64,000 nucleotides of DNA from Isoetes taiwanensis (taxonomy: Eukaryota; Streptophyta; Lycopodiopsida; Isoetales; Isoetaceae): the NCBI GenBank assembly GCA_021234155.1, contig JAJEKV010000031.1:62001-126000 (forward strand), read 5' to 3'. This document shows, piece by piece, positions 43,101 through 56,510 of the stretch. The translations under genes and the position numbers were made by a program. The notes under the pieces are model-generated. The model made no database searches and was not told the DNA's origin. It saw only the letters and a program-made list of their open reading frames with translations. Position 1 is the first letter of the stretch. Each line of letters starts with the position of its first letter.

Positions 43101-44760
43101 TCTTCCTTGCAAACCCAAACTACACCCCAAAGCCCAACTATAACAAACATGAAAAGTACCGCGAATTGGCCATTGATTTGACAAGAAACTAAACCGAATC
43201 AATATAACGATGATGCCAACTTAAGCTTGGATTGTGCTACAAATAAACTAATTGGCTGTAATTAGAACTCCAACTTGACTCAAACATGGTCTACTTGTAC
43301 ATGAACCAACAAATGCTACCTTGATAACAACTCAATTACGGAATACAAACAGTGTTCTACAGCCTTTGAGCATTCCAGATAGGTGCAGGTCACTTGAATC
43401 TGACTTTGCCACTAAATTAGAGGTACCGCCCCTATAAAATGTACTATTGTATCAGCCAACAAAACTGTTCATTGGCTTGTGAAATGCAAGACGTCTGACA
43501 CTGCAAGAGAAACAAGGTTTATAGCTAACGAGAGCTTAAAAAGAGTAGAGTAGCACCAATCCTCCCCATCATGCACCGCGGTTAAAGGTAACAACCACCA
43601 TCCGCCAAGACAAAGTACCAACAAGGAGATGCCCCCCGAGGGCTCCTTTCAAACAATAGAAGAGATCAGTATAAGCAAAACATCCCTCAGACAGTAAAAG
43701 AGAATACTAGCTTTGAGATAGTATGCATCGACATGCAATCAGAAAATAGTGACATGAAATCAGAAAACAGTAACTCTGAGACAACACATATACCTTGAGA
43801 TGAAAGCCGACTGTAAAACATAGGGCCCAATGGACCCCATTGAGTCACTTCCTAGTGGATAGAAAATAAATCGCCAGGCTAAGAATGTACTTGTTGAATT
43901 TAGATCTGTTGCAGATGCGAAACTCCAAGAACTACCTAAATAAAAGTATCGGCATCTGGCAAAATAGAGGCTAGCAGAAAGACATAGAAGGCTTAGAAAA
44001 ATGATTGTCCTAATTTCTAAAATAAGAGTCCAATCAGACAAGCAAGGTTCTCGCAAATAATGTGTGCTCCAACCCTTGCAACAACAATTAAAACCCAATG
44101 GCAAGGCAAATATTTGCAAATGCTTAGGAATACAGGAGCAGAAAATAGACCATGCTAATGGCATACCATAGCTAGAAAGAATGCTCCTCACGCTAGATCC
44201 GGTTCTCCATAAATGGGTCTATCTCCAAGCTCGCCAGCCAAATGCTTGTCCCCTCAAGCTTGTAGCCTCTATGATCCATGGGCAAAGCACCAATGCATCC
44301 AAGCTTGCAAAAGTAAGAGCCAACCGGTCATGAGCTAGACGATCCCGCCTAAGCTGCCACCAATGCATCCCAATCCCAAAGACCGATGCTAAAGTGAGCC
44401 ATAACTTAAAAAAGTAATTGTAAAACCGGAAAGACAATAAGGAACCGCAATTATATGCACTCTTGAAATATGCTAATAGGGTCGGAATGGACAACCAAAC
44501 CGGAGAGAGAGAACTACTAGAACAAGCAAAAGTCCTACAATGTTTAAACACGCCACAAGACATAAGAGAATGTCAAGCTCGACACAAGCTTCCATAGCAG
44601 CCTTAAATTTTAACTTGAAAACACGTTTGGCAAGGCAACCAACCATAAGCCTATTCAAATAAGTTGGAAGGACCAATTGGTAAAAAAACCTTAAAAGACA
44701 ACTAACAAATAAAAAAAGAAAGGGCTGGGAGAACTACTAAATGGACACAAATTAAGTGAA
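40166..44760 (-). repeat. Repeat R, minus orientation
   Basis: Contains one arm of the inverted repeat (40,205-40,800), then the body of R. It keeps the uninterrupted target site of the 5.4-kb LINE at 44,668/44,669 (minus strand ...ACCAATTGGTCC|TTCCAACTTA...). One local rearrangement at 40,892-40,921 is described separately. Confidence 0.9.
40892..40921. repeat. Hairpin produced by local template switch
   Basis: AATAACCAGACC...GGTCTGGTTATT. Other copies (45,195, 50,435, 55,690) read 'cctaacaaggtaatgacaaaagggttgttc' where this copy reads 'cctaacaaGGTCTGGTTATT', so about 20 bases were replaced by the reverse complement of the sequence just upstream. Confidence 0.85.
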
Positions 44761-45138
44761 TCAGATAGTAGACCTAATATCGCTTCGAGGTATTTACCAA
44801 AACTGCTTTTAAACTCCGCCCTTGCATGTTGCAAAGATTTTATACAAAGACTAGGGGTTACCAGCAGATTTCGTCTGCTGAGAAAGGCACCTGCAAGTAG
44901 TGGATACAGACCAAACAAAACCCATAATTGAAATCTCAGCTATTAGCACTTATGTGTTTCTGGAGAAGATGTGGTCAAACCAGTACAGACATTAGCAACA
45001 AAATATGAACTCATCAACATTTTATGGTCCCTCATTCAAATGGATTGTTCGTTTGCGCTTAACCTCTTACTCTTTTATAGCGTCGTAATGTCCTCTATAC
45101 GGTTCTGGATCGTGGTTTCTTTCTTCTGCTATCAAGCA
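44761..45138. other. Unassigned segment between R copies
   Basis: No match elsewhere in the window and no recognised gene. Its right edge folds back on the next R unit: TTCTTTCTTCTGC, then GCAGAGGCAGAAAAGAAAGAA (45,118-45,155 region). Confidence 0.5.
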
Positions 45139-47000
45139 GAGGCAGAAAAGAAAGAACTTAATGACCCCAGCTCTAAGACTACACAGAGTTCAATAACCAG
45201 ACCTAACAAGGTAATGACAAAAGGGTTGTTCAAGGCCAATAGCTACTCAATACCAACACTCAAGCAAATACAAAGAAAAAGAAGAAAGGATTCAATACCA
45301 CAACTTAAACTAAGGTTCATGGCACCTCGTAATAACATACCCTACAATGAAAAAGAGCCATGCCCAAAGCTTAACCAACGACTAGATTGTCTAGGAAAAT
45401 GAGTGATGCAAATTGGAGAGCCAACAAAGACGCTTTGCAAAGGACCGTGAACAATCATCCGACTATCCAAGGTAACCAAGGCCTCCAAATATACGCCAAG
45501 TCCAAATGCGGGCACAAGGTGGCACAAGAAAGTCTACAAGGGCACAAGGCAAGGCTAGGCCTGAGGGGATTGATCTTAAACAAGAGGGTAAGTAGATCAA
45601 AGCCCAAATCGAGGAGAACTATAAGTATGAGGCACCAAGCAACATAGTATCGACAAGGTTACAAGTGCATAAGGTGATGTACGACATAAAGGAATGCATG
45701 GCAATAAGCATAGAGGCTTCACACCTTTATCAAAAGATACCGAAGTTCGACAATCCCCCCTTCAAGGAACACAAAAGAGATAACTCAACAAGGCACAAAG
45801 CTTCATGAGTATCCTCTTGATTATCAAAGTGTCCCTCAGAATCATATAAAATAGCTAAATATTGCAAGAAGTCATGGTGAATGCATGACACTGACATGAA
45901 CCTAACTCGTTTGACAAAGAGGCCTTCTGTTGTCCTTGTTCAGTATAAATTAGCACACTATATCAAAGCAAGGTGCAGATCAAATCTACAAAGTTGGACT
46001 AATGCATCCACTAAGAAGTAGTTTGAGAATGAAAGAAGAGGCTATGGAACGAGAGAGAATGAAACACTCAATTCTAATGAAATGGCACTGCTAGTATGCA
46101 CCTTAAAATGATATGAAGTGTACACACCACAATGTAGGAAGAAGGCATGCGATGACTAAAAAGCAAAAGCAAGGGTTGAAAAGGCAACTAGTCGGAACAA
46201 TTTTGCATGAACCGCCACAACATTGACAAAGGGGCAAAGGAACCTACACCATATAAACCATTAGCAAACTTTGGAACACACCCAAGGTGGCCAAGAAGAC
46301 GAAGCTCCAACTCATGGAAGAGACCCTCCAAAGATGCCTACGATGCAATTCTCCCAATGCCCAACACTAATACCGACCAAGAAGCCTCACATACCAAGCA
46401 TATAACAATCAACTCCATGGAACAAAAAGGAGTCCATTGAAAAGACTAACAGAAGTGCACTAACAAGTTAAGAACTCAACAAAAATTTAGGAATCAAACT
46501 ATGCAAGAATGAAAGAAAAACCCGCCAGCCTCCAAGAGGGCATATCCATAAGCATAAGAGACCAAAACAAACACCCACCCTAAAAAAACACCCACCTCTT
46601 CAAGAGAAAGGAACACCGCCAACCTCCTGTGGGCATACCCATAAGTGTAGGAGACAAATAAAACACCCACTTGAAAAAACACCCACCACAAATGCCATTT
46701 AATGACCATCTCAAGATTGATATTAACCAAATGGCCAAGACGCAAAAATTTTAAAAAAATTAGAGTCTAGAAGGTCTAGATAGATTAAAAGGTATCCCTA
46801 TAAGAATACGAAACTCAAGATATGGGTGACTTAGAATAGAAAAAAATGTGTCCATATAAGAACATAAAACTCAATATGTGAGTGATTAAAAAACCTAGAG
46901 TGGCCCAGCTATGCTATGGATGCATATGAAATCAAAATATGGGCACAACTAAGAGTTATAAAATAAGATATGTCAACGTACGTGAGTGACCCTAGTAAAC

Positions 47001-47160
47001 CTAGAGCGAACAGAGACGTGGATGCATATGAGTGGCACAGCTATGCTATGGATGCATATGAAATCAAAATATGGGCACAACTAAGAGGTATAAAATAAGA
47101 TATGTCAACATACGTGAGTGACTTAGTAAACCTAGAGCGAACAGAGACGTGGATGCATAT
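47001..47160. repeat. ~128-bp internal tandem duplication within R
   Basis: The segment from 'ctatgctatggatgcatatg' to 'gagcgaacagagacgtggat' occurs twice in a row, also in unit 2 (52,148-52,400), but once in the copies at 42,606-42,750. Confidence 0.75.
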
Positions 47161-49185
47161 GAAATCACAAGACAGAGTACTAGGAGAGCTATAAAATAAG
47201 TGATGCCAACATTAGTAAAAAGTAAATTCCCTAGGAAAGTAACCATGCTTGCGCCAACACCTATGCAAGATTGGCACCTACAAGCAATACACCCAACGAA
47301 GGCCAATAAAAGCATAGACTCCAACAAACCACACCGGCGTAAAACGTAATGTACATAGATGTCCAAAAAGAAAGTGCTTAAAAAAAACAATTGTACATTT
47401 GCAAATGATAACCGTGGTTGAAGTAAAATGGTAAACCAACAACAAGGTTAGAGAAGGCAGGGGCTAAAGGGCAAGCAATCCAAATCAAAATGTTTACCAT
47501 ATCCAAGAGCACCAATAATACCAACACAACTCTTCCTTGCAAACCCAAACTACACCCCAAAGCCCAACTATAACAAACATGAAAAGCAAACCAAGAATTG
47601 GCCATTGATTTGACAAAAAACTAAACCGAATCCGAATATAAGATGATGGCAAACCGTAAGCTTGGATTGTGCTACAAATAAACTAATTGGTCGTAATTAG
47701 AACTCCAACTTGACCTAAACATGGTCTACTTGTACATGAACCAACAAATGCTACCTTGATAACAACTCAATTACTTAAATACAAACAAGTTGTTCTACTG
47801 ACCTTTGAGCATTCCGGATAGGTGCAGGTCACTTGAACTGACTTTCCCACTAAATTAGAGGTACCGCCCTATAAAATGTACTATTGTATCACCCAACAAA
47901 ACTGCTTCATTGGCTTGTGAAATGCAAGACGCCCCGACACCGCAAGAGAAACAAGGTTTATAGCTACATTGAGAGCTTAAAAAGAGTAGAGTAGCACCAA
48001 TCCTCCCCATCATGCACCGCGGTTAAAGGTAACAAGTCCACCATCCGCCAAGACAAAGTACCAACAAGGAGATGCCCCGAGGGGCTCCTTTCAAACAATA
48101 GAAGAGATCAGTATAAGCAAAACATCCCTCAGACAGTAAAAGAGAATACTAGCTTTGAGATAGTATGCATCGACATGCAATCAGAAAATAGTGACATGAA
48201 ATCAGAAAACAGTAACTCTGAACCACAATCGGAGTTATTTAGAACAATACAGAACAGACTTTTAACTCGAGAAAATGTAACCAATACATTAGTTTGTCTG
48301 CATGCATAATCTACCTAAGCACCAAAACAGTGTTAGCACATATAAACATGAACTATATGGATTACACACTAAACTCTACTCTTCTGCAACAAATAGAACT
48401 AGCAAGATGAGTTGCATGATCTACAAATCAAAAGTGCAAGTGGAGCACATACCAAGTATATGAAACTGAATAAATTGACTTATCTTCAGAGAAAGAGAAG
48501 GCTTTAGAAGCTAAGGTCAGAGATGCCAAATTGAAAACTACTAGAGAAGCCAAATTGAAAACTACTGGGAAACGCAAACGTGACCACCTTGCAACAGCAA
48601 CTAGAAAGCAAAAGAAGCCTAAGTTTAATAAAATATCAGATCAAATATTGCCCGAACCGGCAAAAATAACGTGGGTCTCCTGAATACTATGAATCTCCTT
48701 GTCGCAAGCCAAGTATTAAAAGAAAATCCAATTCCAGAGTAAAGTTAGTGCATAGTGGCAATATAATGCAGACCCCTGCAGCTAGCTTCAGAGCAAGAGT
48801 AAACACAAAATGTAATAGGCAATCACGGCATCTATATGAAATTCACTACAACTTGCTTCACACAGCAAGATTAGACACTGAACTTAATAGGCAATTAAGA
48901 CATCTATACTAAACTTACATGAAGCCATAAAAGGAATACTACTAACATACAACCCCAGAGTCAAGTGTTTATGATTATGGATTTGAACTTATGATTACTT
49001 ATGACTAACTGAACTTATGATTATCTGCCTTCGACAAGCCAAAAGAAAGGTATTAGTAGTTACGGCTAGAAACAAACTGATACTGATAGCTTTGGAGTAG
49101 CTTAACCGTAAGCTCTTCTAATGGATCGCCAAGCAATGGTTGGATCCACTTTGTCACCACGAAGTTGCTTAATGAACAAAAGATC

Positions 49186-50290
49186 GGCAGATAAACCGTT
49201 TCTTGAGGCTAGTGGACGTGCCCCCTTAGAGTATTTAAGTCTGTTTCCTCCTCGTTTGTCTCTATCAGCCGTTTTTCGAGCCTCTCCTCCTTCGGTCGCT
49301 TGTCCCCCACCCCTCCCACCCTCTTGTACCTTTGAGTGCCTTATGGTTCTTAGGTGTCTCTTTGTTTGGTTACTAGTTCCGTGTTCTCATTTCTTTGTTT
49401 TTACAGAAGTAGCACCTAGTGTTCTTATTGTTGCTGGTCTTGAGTTCTTATGCAAGGGTTGGTGGTCCTCGTACCAAGTGTTGTTGCGGTGATTCTCTTT
49501 TCATGGTTGGTGGTCTTTTCCGCATGCCTTTGTATTCAAGTCTTTCTTTCATTCGGGGTTTAGTGATGTGTAATGGTCCTCGCACCATCGAGGGTGGTCC
49601 TCGTGCCAAGTAATGGGGAAAGAGGTGGGCCGTTCGCCCTCATGCAGAGTTGGTGATCCTCGTGCGTGAATGGAGGCCTAGTGCCCCTGGGTTGCGTTGG
49701 TGGTTTTGTGAGGATAAGCACATCCATGCCGCATCATCCTTGATCTCTCAGAACTCGCAAAACCACCAACGCAACCCACCGGGCACTAGGCCTCCATTCC
49801 CGCATTTAGGATCACCAACTCTCAAGATGAGGGCTTAACCACCCACCTCTTTCCCCATTACTTGGCACGAGGACCACCCCTCGATGGTACAACGAGGACC
49901 ATTACACATCACTAAACCCCCGAATGAAAGAAAGACTTGAATACAAAGGCATGCCGAAAAAGACCACCAACCATGAAAAGAGAATCACCGCGAACAACAC
50001 TTGGTACGAGGACCACCAACCCTTGCACAAGAACTCAAGACCAGCAACAATAAGAACACTAGGTGCTACTTTTGTAAAAACAAAGAAATGAGAACACGGA
50101 ACTAGTAACCAAACAAAGAGACACCTAAGAACCATAAGGCACTCAAAGGTACAAGAGGGTGGGAGGGGTGGGGGACAAGTGACCGAAGGAGGAGAGGCTC
50201 AAAACGGCCGATAGAGACAAACGAGGAGGAAACAGACTTAAATAATCTATAAGATCGCCAACTAGCTCAAGAAGCGGATTTATCCGCTTA
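49186..50290. repeat. Inverted repeat, ~530-bp arms, unit 1
   Basis: Left arm 49,186-49,709 and right arm 49,757-50,290 are reverse complements with scattered differences. The ~47-bp spacer holds 'gaggataagcacatccatgc'. Arms contain a TATTTAAG box about 40 bp inside each outer end, pointing inward. Confidence 0.85.
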
Positions 50291-53200
50291 TCTCAAATGC
50301 GATAAATCATACTTTAGAGCCTAGTTGCACTCGACAGAAACCGACAACACCAAACAACCATGCTGAAAAAAAGAGGCAGAAAAGAAAGAACTTAATGACC
50401 CCAGCTCTAAGACTACACAGAGTTCAATAACCAGACCTAACAAGGTAATGACAAAAGGGTTGTTCTGAAGGCCAATAGCTACTCAATACCAACACTCAAG
50501 CAAATACAGCAAAAGAAGAAAGGATTCAATACCACAACTTAAACTAACAGTTCATGGCACTCAGAATAACATACCCTACAATGAAAAAAGAGCCATGCCC
50601 AAAGCTTAACCAACGACTAGATTGTCTAGGAAAATGAGTGATGCAAATTGGAGAGCCAACAAAGACGTTTGCAAAGGACCAGAACAATCATCTGACTATC
50701 CAAGGTAACCAAGGCCTCCAAATATACGTCAAGTCCAAATGCGGGCACAAGGTGGCACAAGAAAGTCTACAAGGGCACAAGGCAAGGCTAGGCCTGAGGG
50801 GATTGATCTTAAACAAGAGGGTAAGTAGATCAAAGCCCAAATCGAGGAGAACTATAAGTATGAGGCACCAAGCAACATAGTATCGACAAGGTTACAAGTG
50901 CATAAGGTGATGTAAGACATAAAGGAATGCATGGCAATAAGCATAGAGGCTTCACACCTTTATCAAAAGATACCGAAGTTCGACAATCCCCCCTTCAAGG
51001 AACACAAAAGAGATAACTCAACAAGGCACAAAGCTTCATGAGTATCCTCTTGATTATCAAAGTGTCCCTGTAATCATATAAAATAGCTAAATATTGCAAG
51101 AAGTCATGGTGAATGCATGACACTGACATGAACCTAACTCGTTTGACAAAGAGGCCTTCTGTTGTCCTTGTTCAGTATAAATTAGCACACTATATCAAAG
51201 CAAGGTGCAGATCAAATCTACAAAGTTGGACTAATGCATCCACTAAGAAGTAGTTTGAGAATGAAAGAAGAGGCTATGGAACGAGAGAATGAAACACTCA
51301 ATTCTAATGAAATGGCACGGCTAGTATGCACCTTAAAATGATATGAAGTGTACACACCACAACAGAAGGAAGAAGGCATGCGATGACTAAAAAAGCAAAA
51401 GCAAGGGTTGAAAAGGCAACTAGCCGGAACAATTTTGCATGAACCGCCACAACATTGACAAAGGGGCAAAGGAACCTACACCATATAAACCATTAGCAAA
51501 CTTTGGAACACACCCAAGGTGGCCAAGAAGACGAAGCTCCAACTCATGGAAGAGACCCTCCAAAGATGCCTACAGATGCAATTCTCCCCAATGCCCAACA
51601 CTAATACCGACTGAAGAAGCCTCACATACCAAGCATATAACAATCAACTCCATGGAACAAAAAGGGAGTCCATTGAAAAGACTAACAGGAAGTGCACTAA
51701 CAAGTTAAGAACTCAACAAAAATTTAGGAATCAAACTATGCAAGAATGAAAGAAAAACCCGCTCAGCCTCCAAGAGGGCATATCCATAAGCATAAGAGAC
51801 CAAAACAAACACCCACCCTAAAAAAAAACACCCACCTCTTCCGAAGAGAAAGGAACCTGCTCAACCTCCCAGGGGGCATACCCATAAGTGTAGGAGACAA
51901 ATAAAACACCCACTTGAAAAAACACCCACCACAAATGCCATTTAATGACCATCTCAAGATTGATATTAACCAAATGGCCAAGACGCAAAATTTTAAAAAA
52001 TTAGAGTCTAGAAGGTCTAGATAGATTAAAAGGTATCCCTATAAGAATACGAAACTCAAGATATGGGTGACTTAGAATAGAAAAATGTGTCCATATAAGA
52101 ACATAAAACTCAATATGTGAGTGATTAAAAAAAACCTAGAGTGGCCCAGCTATGCTATGGATGCATATGAAATCAAAATATGGGCACAACTAAGAGTTAT
52201 AAAATAAGATATGTCAACGTACGTGAGTGACCTAGTAAACCTAGAGCGAACAGAGACGTGGATGCATATGAGTGGCACAGCTATGCTATGGATGCATATG
52301 AAATCAAAATATGGGCACAACTAAGAGGTATAAAATAAGATATGTCAACATACGTGAGTGACTTAGTAAACCTAGAGCGAACAGAGACGTGGATGCATAT
52401 GAAATCACAAGACAGAGTACTAGGAGAGCTATAAAATAAGTGATGCCAACATTAGTAAAAAGTAAATTCCCCTAGGAAAGTAACCATGCTTGCGCCAACA
52501 CCTATGCAAGATTGGCACCTACAAGCAATACACCCAACGAAGGCCAATAAAAGCATAGACTCCAACAAACCACACCTGGCAGAAACGTAATGTACATAGA
52601 TGTCCAAAAAAGAAAGTGCTTATCGAAAAAACAATTGTACCTGTTGCAAATGATAACCGTGCTGAAGTAAAATGGTAAACCAACAACAAGGTTAGAGAAG
52701 GCAGGGGCTAAAGGGCAAGCAATCCAAATCAAAATGTTTACCATATCCAGTAGCACCAATAATACCAACACAACTCTTCCTTGCAAACCCAAACTACACC
52801 CCAAAGCCCAACTATAACAAACATGAAAAGCAGCTGCAATTGGCCATTGATTTGACAAAAAACTAAACTGAATCCGAATATAAGATGATGGCAACCAGAA
52901 GCTTGGATTGTGCTACAAATAAACTAATTGGCTGTAATTAGAACTCCAACTTGGACTGAAACATGGTCTACTTGTACATGAACCAACAAATGCTACCTTG
53001 ATAACAACTCAATTACGAAATACAAACAGTGTTCTACAGCCTTTGAGCATTCCAGATAGGTGCAGGTCACTTGAATCTGACTTTCCCACTAAATTAGAGG
53101 TACCGCCCCTATAAAATGTACTATTGTATCAGCCAACAAAACTGTTCATTGGCTTGTGAAATGCAAGACGTCTGACACTGCAAGAGAAACAAGGTTTATA

Positions 53201-54430
53201 GCTACGTAGAGCTTAAAAGAGAGTAGAGTAGCACCAATCCTCCCCATCATGCACCGTGTTAAAGGTAACAGTCCACCATCTGCCAAGACAAAGTACCAAC
53301 AAGGAGATGCCCCCCGAGGGCTCCTTTCAAACAATAGAAGAGATCAGTATAAGCAAAACATCCCTCAGACAGTAAAAGAGAATACTAGCTTTGAGATAGT
53401 ATGCATCGACATGCAATCAGAAAATAGTGACATGAAATCAGAAAACAGTAACTCTGAACCACAATCGGAGTTATTTAGAACAATACAGAACAGACTTTTA
53501 ACTCGAGAAAATGTAACCAATACATTAGTTTGTCTGCATGCATAATCTACCTAAGCACCAAAACAGTGTTAGCACATATAAACATGAACTATATGGATTA
53601 CACACTAAACTCTACTCTTCTGCAACAAATAGAACTAGCAAGATGAGTTGCATGATCTACAAATCAAAAGTGCAAGTGGAGCACATACCAAGTATATGAA
53701 ACTGAATAAATTGACTTATCTTCAGAGAAAGAGAAGGCTTTAGAAGCTAAGGTCAGAGATGCCAAATTGAAAACTACTAGAGAAGCCAAATTGAAAACTA
53801 CTGGGAAACGCAAACGTGACCACCTTGCAAAATAAGCAACTCTGCAACTAGAAAGCAAAAGAAGCCTAAGTTTAATAAAATATCAGATCAAATATTGCCC
53901 GAACTGCAAAATAACGTGGGTCTCCTGAATACTATGAATCTCCTTGTCGCAAGCCAAGTATTAAAAGAAAATCCAATTCCAGAGTAAAGTTAGTGCATAG
54001 TGGCAATATAATGCAGACCCCTGCAGCTAGCTTCAGAGCAAGAGTAAACACAAAATGTAATAGGCAATCACGGCATCTATATGAAATTCACTACAACTTG
54101 CTTCACACAGCAAGATTAGACACTGAACTTAATAGGCAATTAAGACATCTATACTAAACTTACATGAAGCCATAAAAGGAATACTACTAACATACAACCC
54201 CAGAGTCAAGTGTTTATGATTATGGATTTGAACTTATGATTACTTATGACTAACTGAACTTATGATTATCTGCCTTCGACAAGCCAAAAGAAAGGTATTA
54301 GTAGTTACGGCTAGAAACAAACTGATACTGATAGCTTACTGGAGTAGCGAACTGGTAAGCTCTTCTAATGGACTGGCCAAGCAATGGTTGGATCCACTGT
54401 CACCATGAGTTGCTTAATGAACAAAAGACT

Positions 54431-55545
54431 GGCAGATAAATCCGCTTCTTGAGGCTAGTTGACGTGCCCCCTTAGAGTATTTAAGTCTGTTTCCTCCTCG
54501 TTTGTCTCTATCAGCCGTTTTTCGAGCCTCTCCTCCTTCGGTCGCTTGTCCCCCCACCCCTCCCACCCTCTTGTACCTTTGAGTGCCTTATGGTTCTTAG
54601 GTGTCTCTTTGTTTGGTTACTAGTTCCGTGTTCTCATTTCTTTGTTTTTACAGAAGTAGCACCTAGTGTTCTTATTGTTGCTGGTCTTGAGTTCTTATGC
54701 AAGGGTTGGTGGTCCTCGTACCAAGTGTTGTTGCAGTGATTCTCTTTTCATGGTTGGTGGTCTTTTCTGGCATGCCTTTGTATTCAAGTCTTTCTTTCAT
54801 TCAGGGGTTTAGTGATGTGTAATGGTCCTCGTACCATCGAGAGGGTGGTCCTCGTGCCAAGTAATGGGGAAAGAGGTGGGCGTTAAGCCCTCATCGAGAG
54901 AGTTGGTGATCCTCGTCTTGGGAATGGAGGCCTAGTGCCCGTGGTTTGCGTTGGTGGTTTTGCGAGGATAAGCACATCCATGCCGATCATCCTTGATCTC
55001 CGCCAACCTGCAAAACCACCAGCAACCCAACCAGCGGGCACTAGGCCTCCATTCCCGCACGAGGATCACCAACTTCTGCGATGAGGGCTTAACGACCCAC
55101 CTCTTTCCCCATTACTTGGCACGAGGACCACCCTCTCGATGGTACGAGGACCATTACACATCACTAAACCCCTGAATGAAAGAAAGACTTGAATACAAAG
55201 GCATGCCAGAAAAGACCACCAACCATGAAAAGAGAATCACTGCAACAACACTTGGTACGAGGACCACCAACCCTTGCACAAGAACTCAAGACCAGCAACA
55301 ATAAGAACACTAGGTGCTACTTTTGTAAAAACAAAGAAATGAGAACACGGAACTAGTAACCAAACAAAGAGACACCTAAGAACCATAAGGCACTCAAAGG
55401 TACAAGAGGGTGGGAGGGTGGGGACAAGTGACCGAAGGAGGAGAGGCTCGAAAAACGGCTGATAGAGACAAACGAGGAGGAAACAGACTTAAATACTCTA
55501 TAAGACACGTCAACTAGCCTCAAGAAGCGGATTTATCCGCTTATC
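54431..55545. repeat. Inverted repeat, ~530-bp arms, unit 2
   Basis: Left arm 54,431-54,963, spacer 54,964-55,009, right arm 55,010-55,545. Homologous to the inverted repeat of unit 1. Confidence 0.85.
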
Positions 55546-55592
55546 TCAAAATGCAGATAAATCATACTTTCTAGAGCCTAGTTGCACTCGAC
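55510..55592. repeat. ~70-bp imperfect palindrome at the outer edge of the arm
   Basis: AACTAG.CTC.AGAAG..GATTTATC(T/C)GC faces its own reverse across a short loop. Other copies: 23,555-23,625, 25,258-25,333, 40,722-40,795 and 50,262-50,330. Just beyond it, toward the arm interior, lies TATTTAAG in every copy, so it could be an upstream promoter element or a hairpin-forming end. Confidence 0.7.
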
Positions 55593-55630
55593 GTAAAACC
55601 GACAACACCAAACAACCATGCTGAAAAAAA

Positions 55631-56455
55631 GAGGCAGAAAAGAAAGAACTTAATGACCCCAGCTCTAAGACTACACAGAATTCAATAACCAGACCTAACA
55701 AGGTAATGACAAAAGGGTTGTTCTGAAGGCCAATAGCTACTCAATACCAACACTCAAGCAAATACAGCAAAAGAAGAAAGGATTCAATGCCACAACTTAA
55801 ACTAACAGTTCATGGCACTTAGAATAACATACCCTACAATGAAAAAAGAGCCATGCCCAAAGCTTAACCAACGACTAGATTGTCTAGGAAAATGAGCGAT
55901 GCAAATTGGAGAGCCAACAAAGACGTTTGCAAAGGACCAGAACAATCATCTGACTATCCAAGGTAACCAAGGCCTCCAAATATACGTCAAGTCCAAATGC
56001 GGGCACAAGGTGGCACAAGAAAGTCTATAAGGGCACAAGGCAAGGCTAGCCCTGAGGGGATTGATCTTAAACAAGAGGATAAGTAGATCAAAGCCCAAAT
56101 CGAGGAGAACTATAAGTATGAGGCACCAAGCAACATAGTATCGACAAGGTTACAAGTGCATAAGGTGATGTAAGACATAAAGGAATGCATGGCAATAAGC
56201 ATAGAGGCTTCACACCTTTATCAAAAGATACCGAAGTTCGACAATCCCCCCTTCAAGGAACACAAAAGAGATAACTCAACAAGGCACAAAGCTTCATGAG
56301 TATCCTCTTGATTATCAAAGTGTCCCTGTAATCATATAAAATAGCTAAATATTGCAAGAAGTCATGGTGAATGCATGACACTGACATGAACCTAACTCGT
56401 TTGACAAAGAGGCCTTCTGTTGTCCTTGTTCAGTATAAATTAGCACATTATAATA
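55631..56455 (-). repeat. Repeat R unit 3, truncated
   Basis: Begins like units 1 and 2 but departs at 'agtataaattagcacattat' (56,440-56,455). A ~55-bp unassigned joint leads to an R copy in the opposite orientation at 56,511. Confidence 0.9.
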
Positions 56456-56510
56456 TCAAAGCATAATCAAAGCAAAATAGCCGTTTTGACCAAAGGTATT
56501 CGCACTGTTC

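Larger units (their letters stand above)
45139..50372 (-). repeat. Repeat R tandem unit 1 (5,234 bp)
   Basis: Starts 'gaggcagaaaagaaagaac' and is followed head-to-tail by unit 2, which starts with the same words at 50,373. Order: body (to 48,225), side block (48,226-49,185), inverted repeat (49,186-50,290), link. No retroviral or LINE coding region, primer binding site or LTR structure is evident. Confidence 0.9.
50373..55630 (-). repeat. Repeat R tandem unit 2 (5,258 bp)
   Basis: Head-to-tail copy of unit 1 with the same internal order. Most differences from unit 1 fall on CAG or CTG triplets. Confidence 0.92.

Noticed and set aside
49247-49492. ORF starting MSLSAVFRASPPSVACPP, also at 25,373-25,609
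   Set aside because: It lies in the arm of the inverted repeat and is broken by a one-base change in the copy at 54.5 kb. No sign of selection on protein.
45139-55630. LTR retrotransposon explanation of repeat R
   Set aside because: No TG...CA long terminal repeats, primer binding site, gag or pol region could be found. Tandem units and inner inverted repeats fit better.
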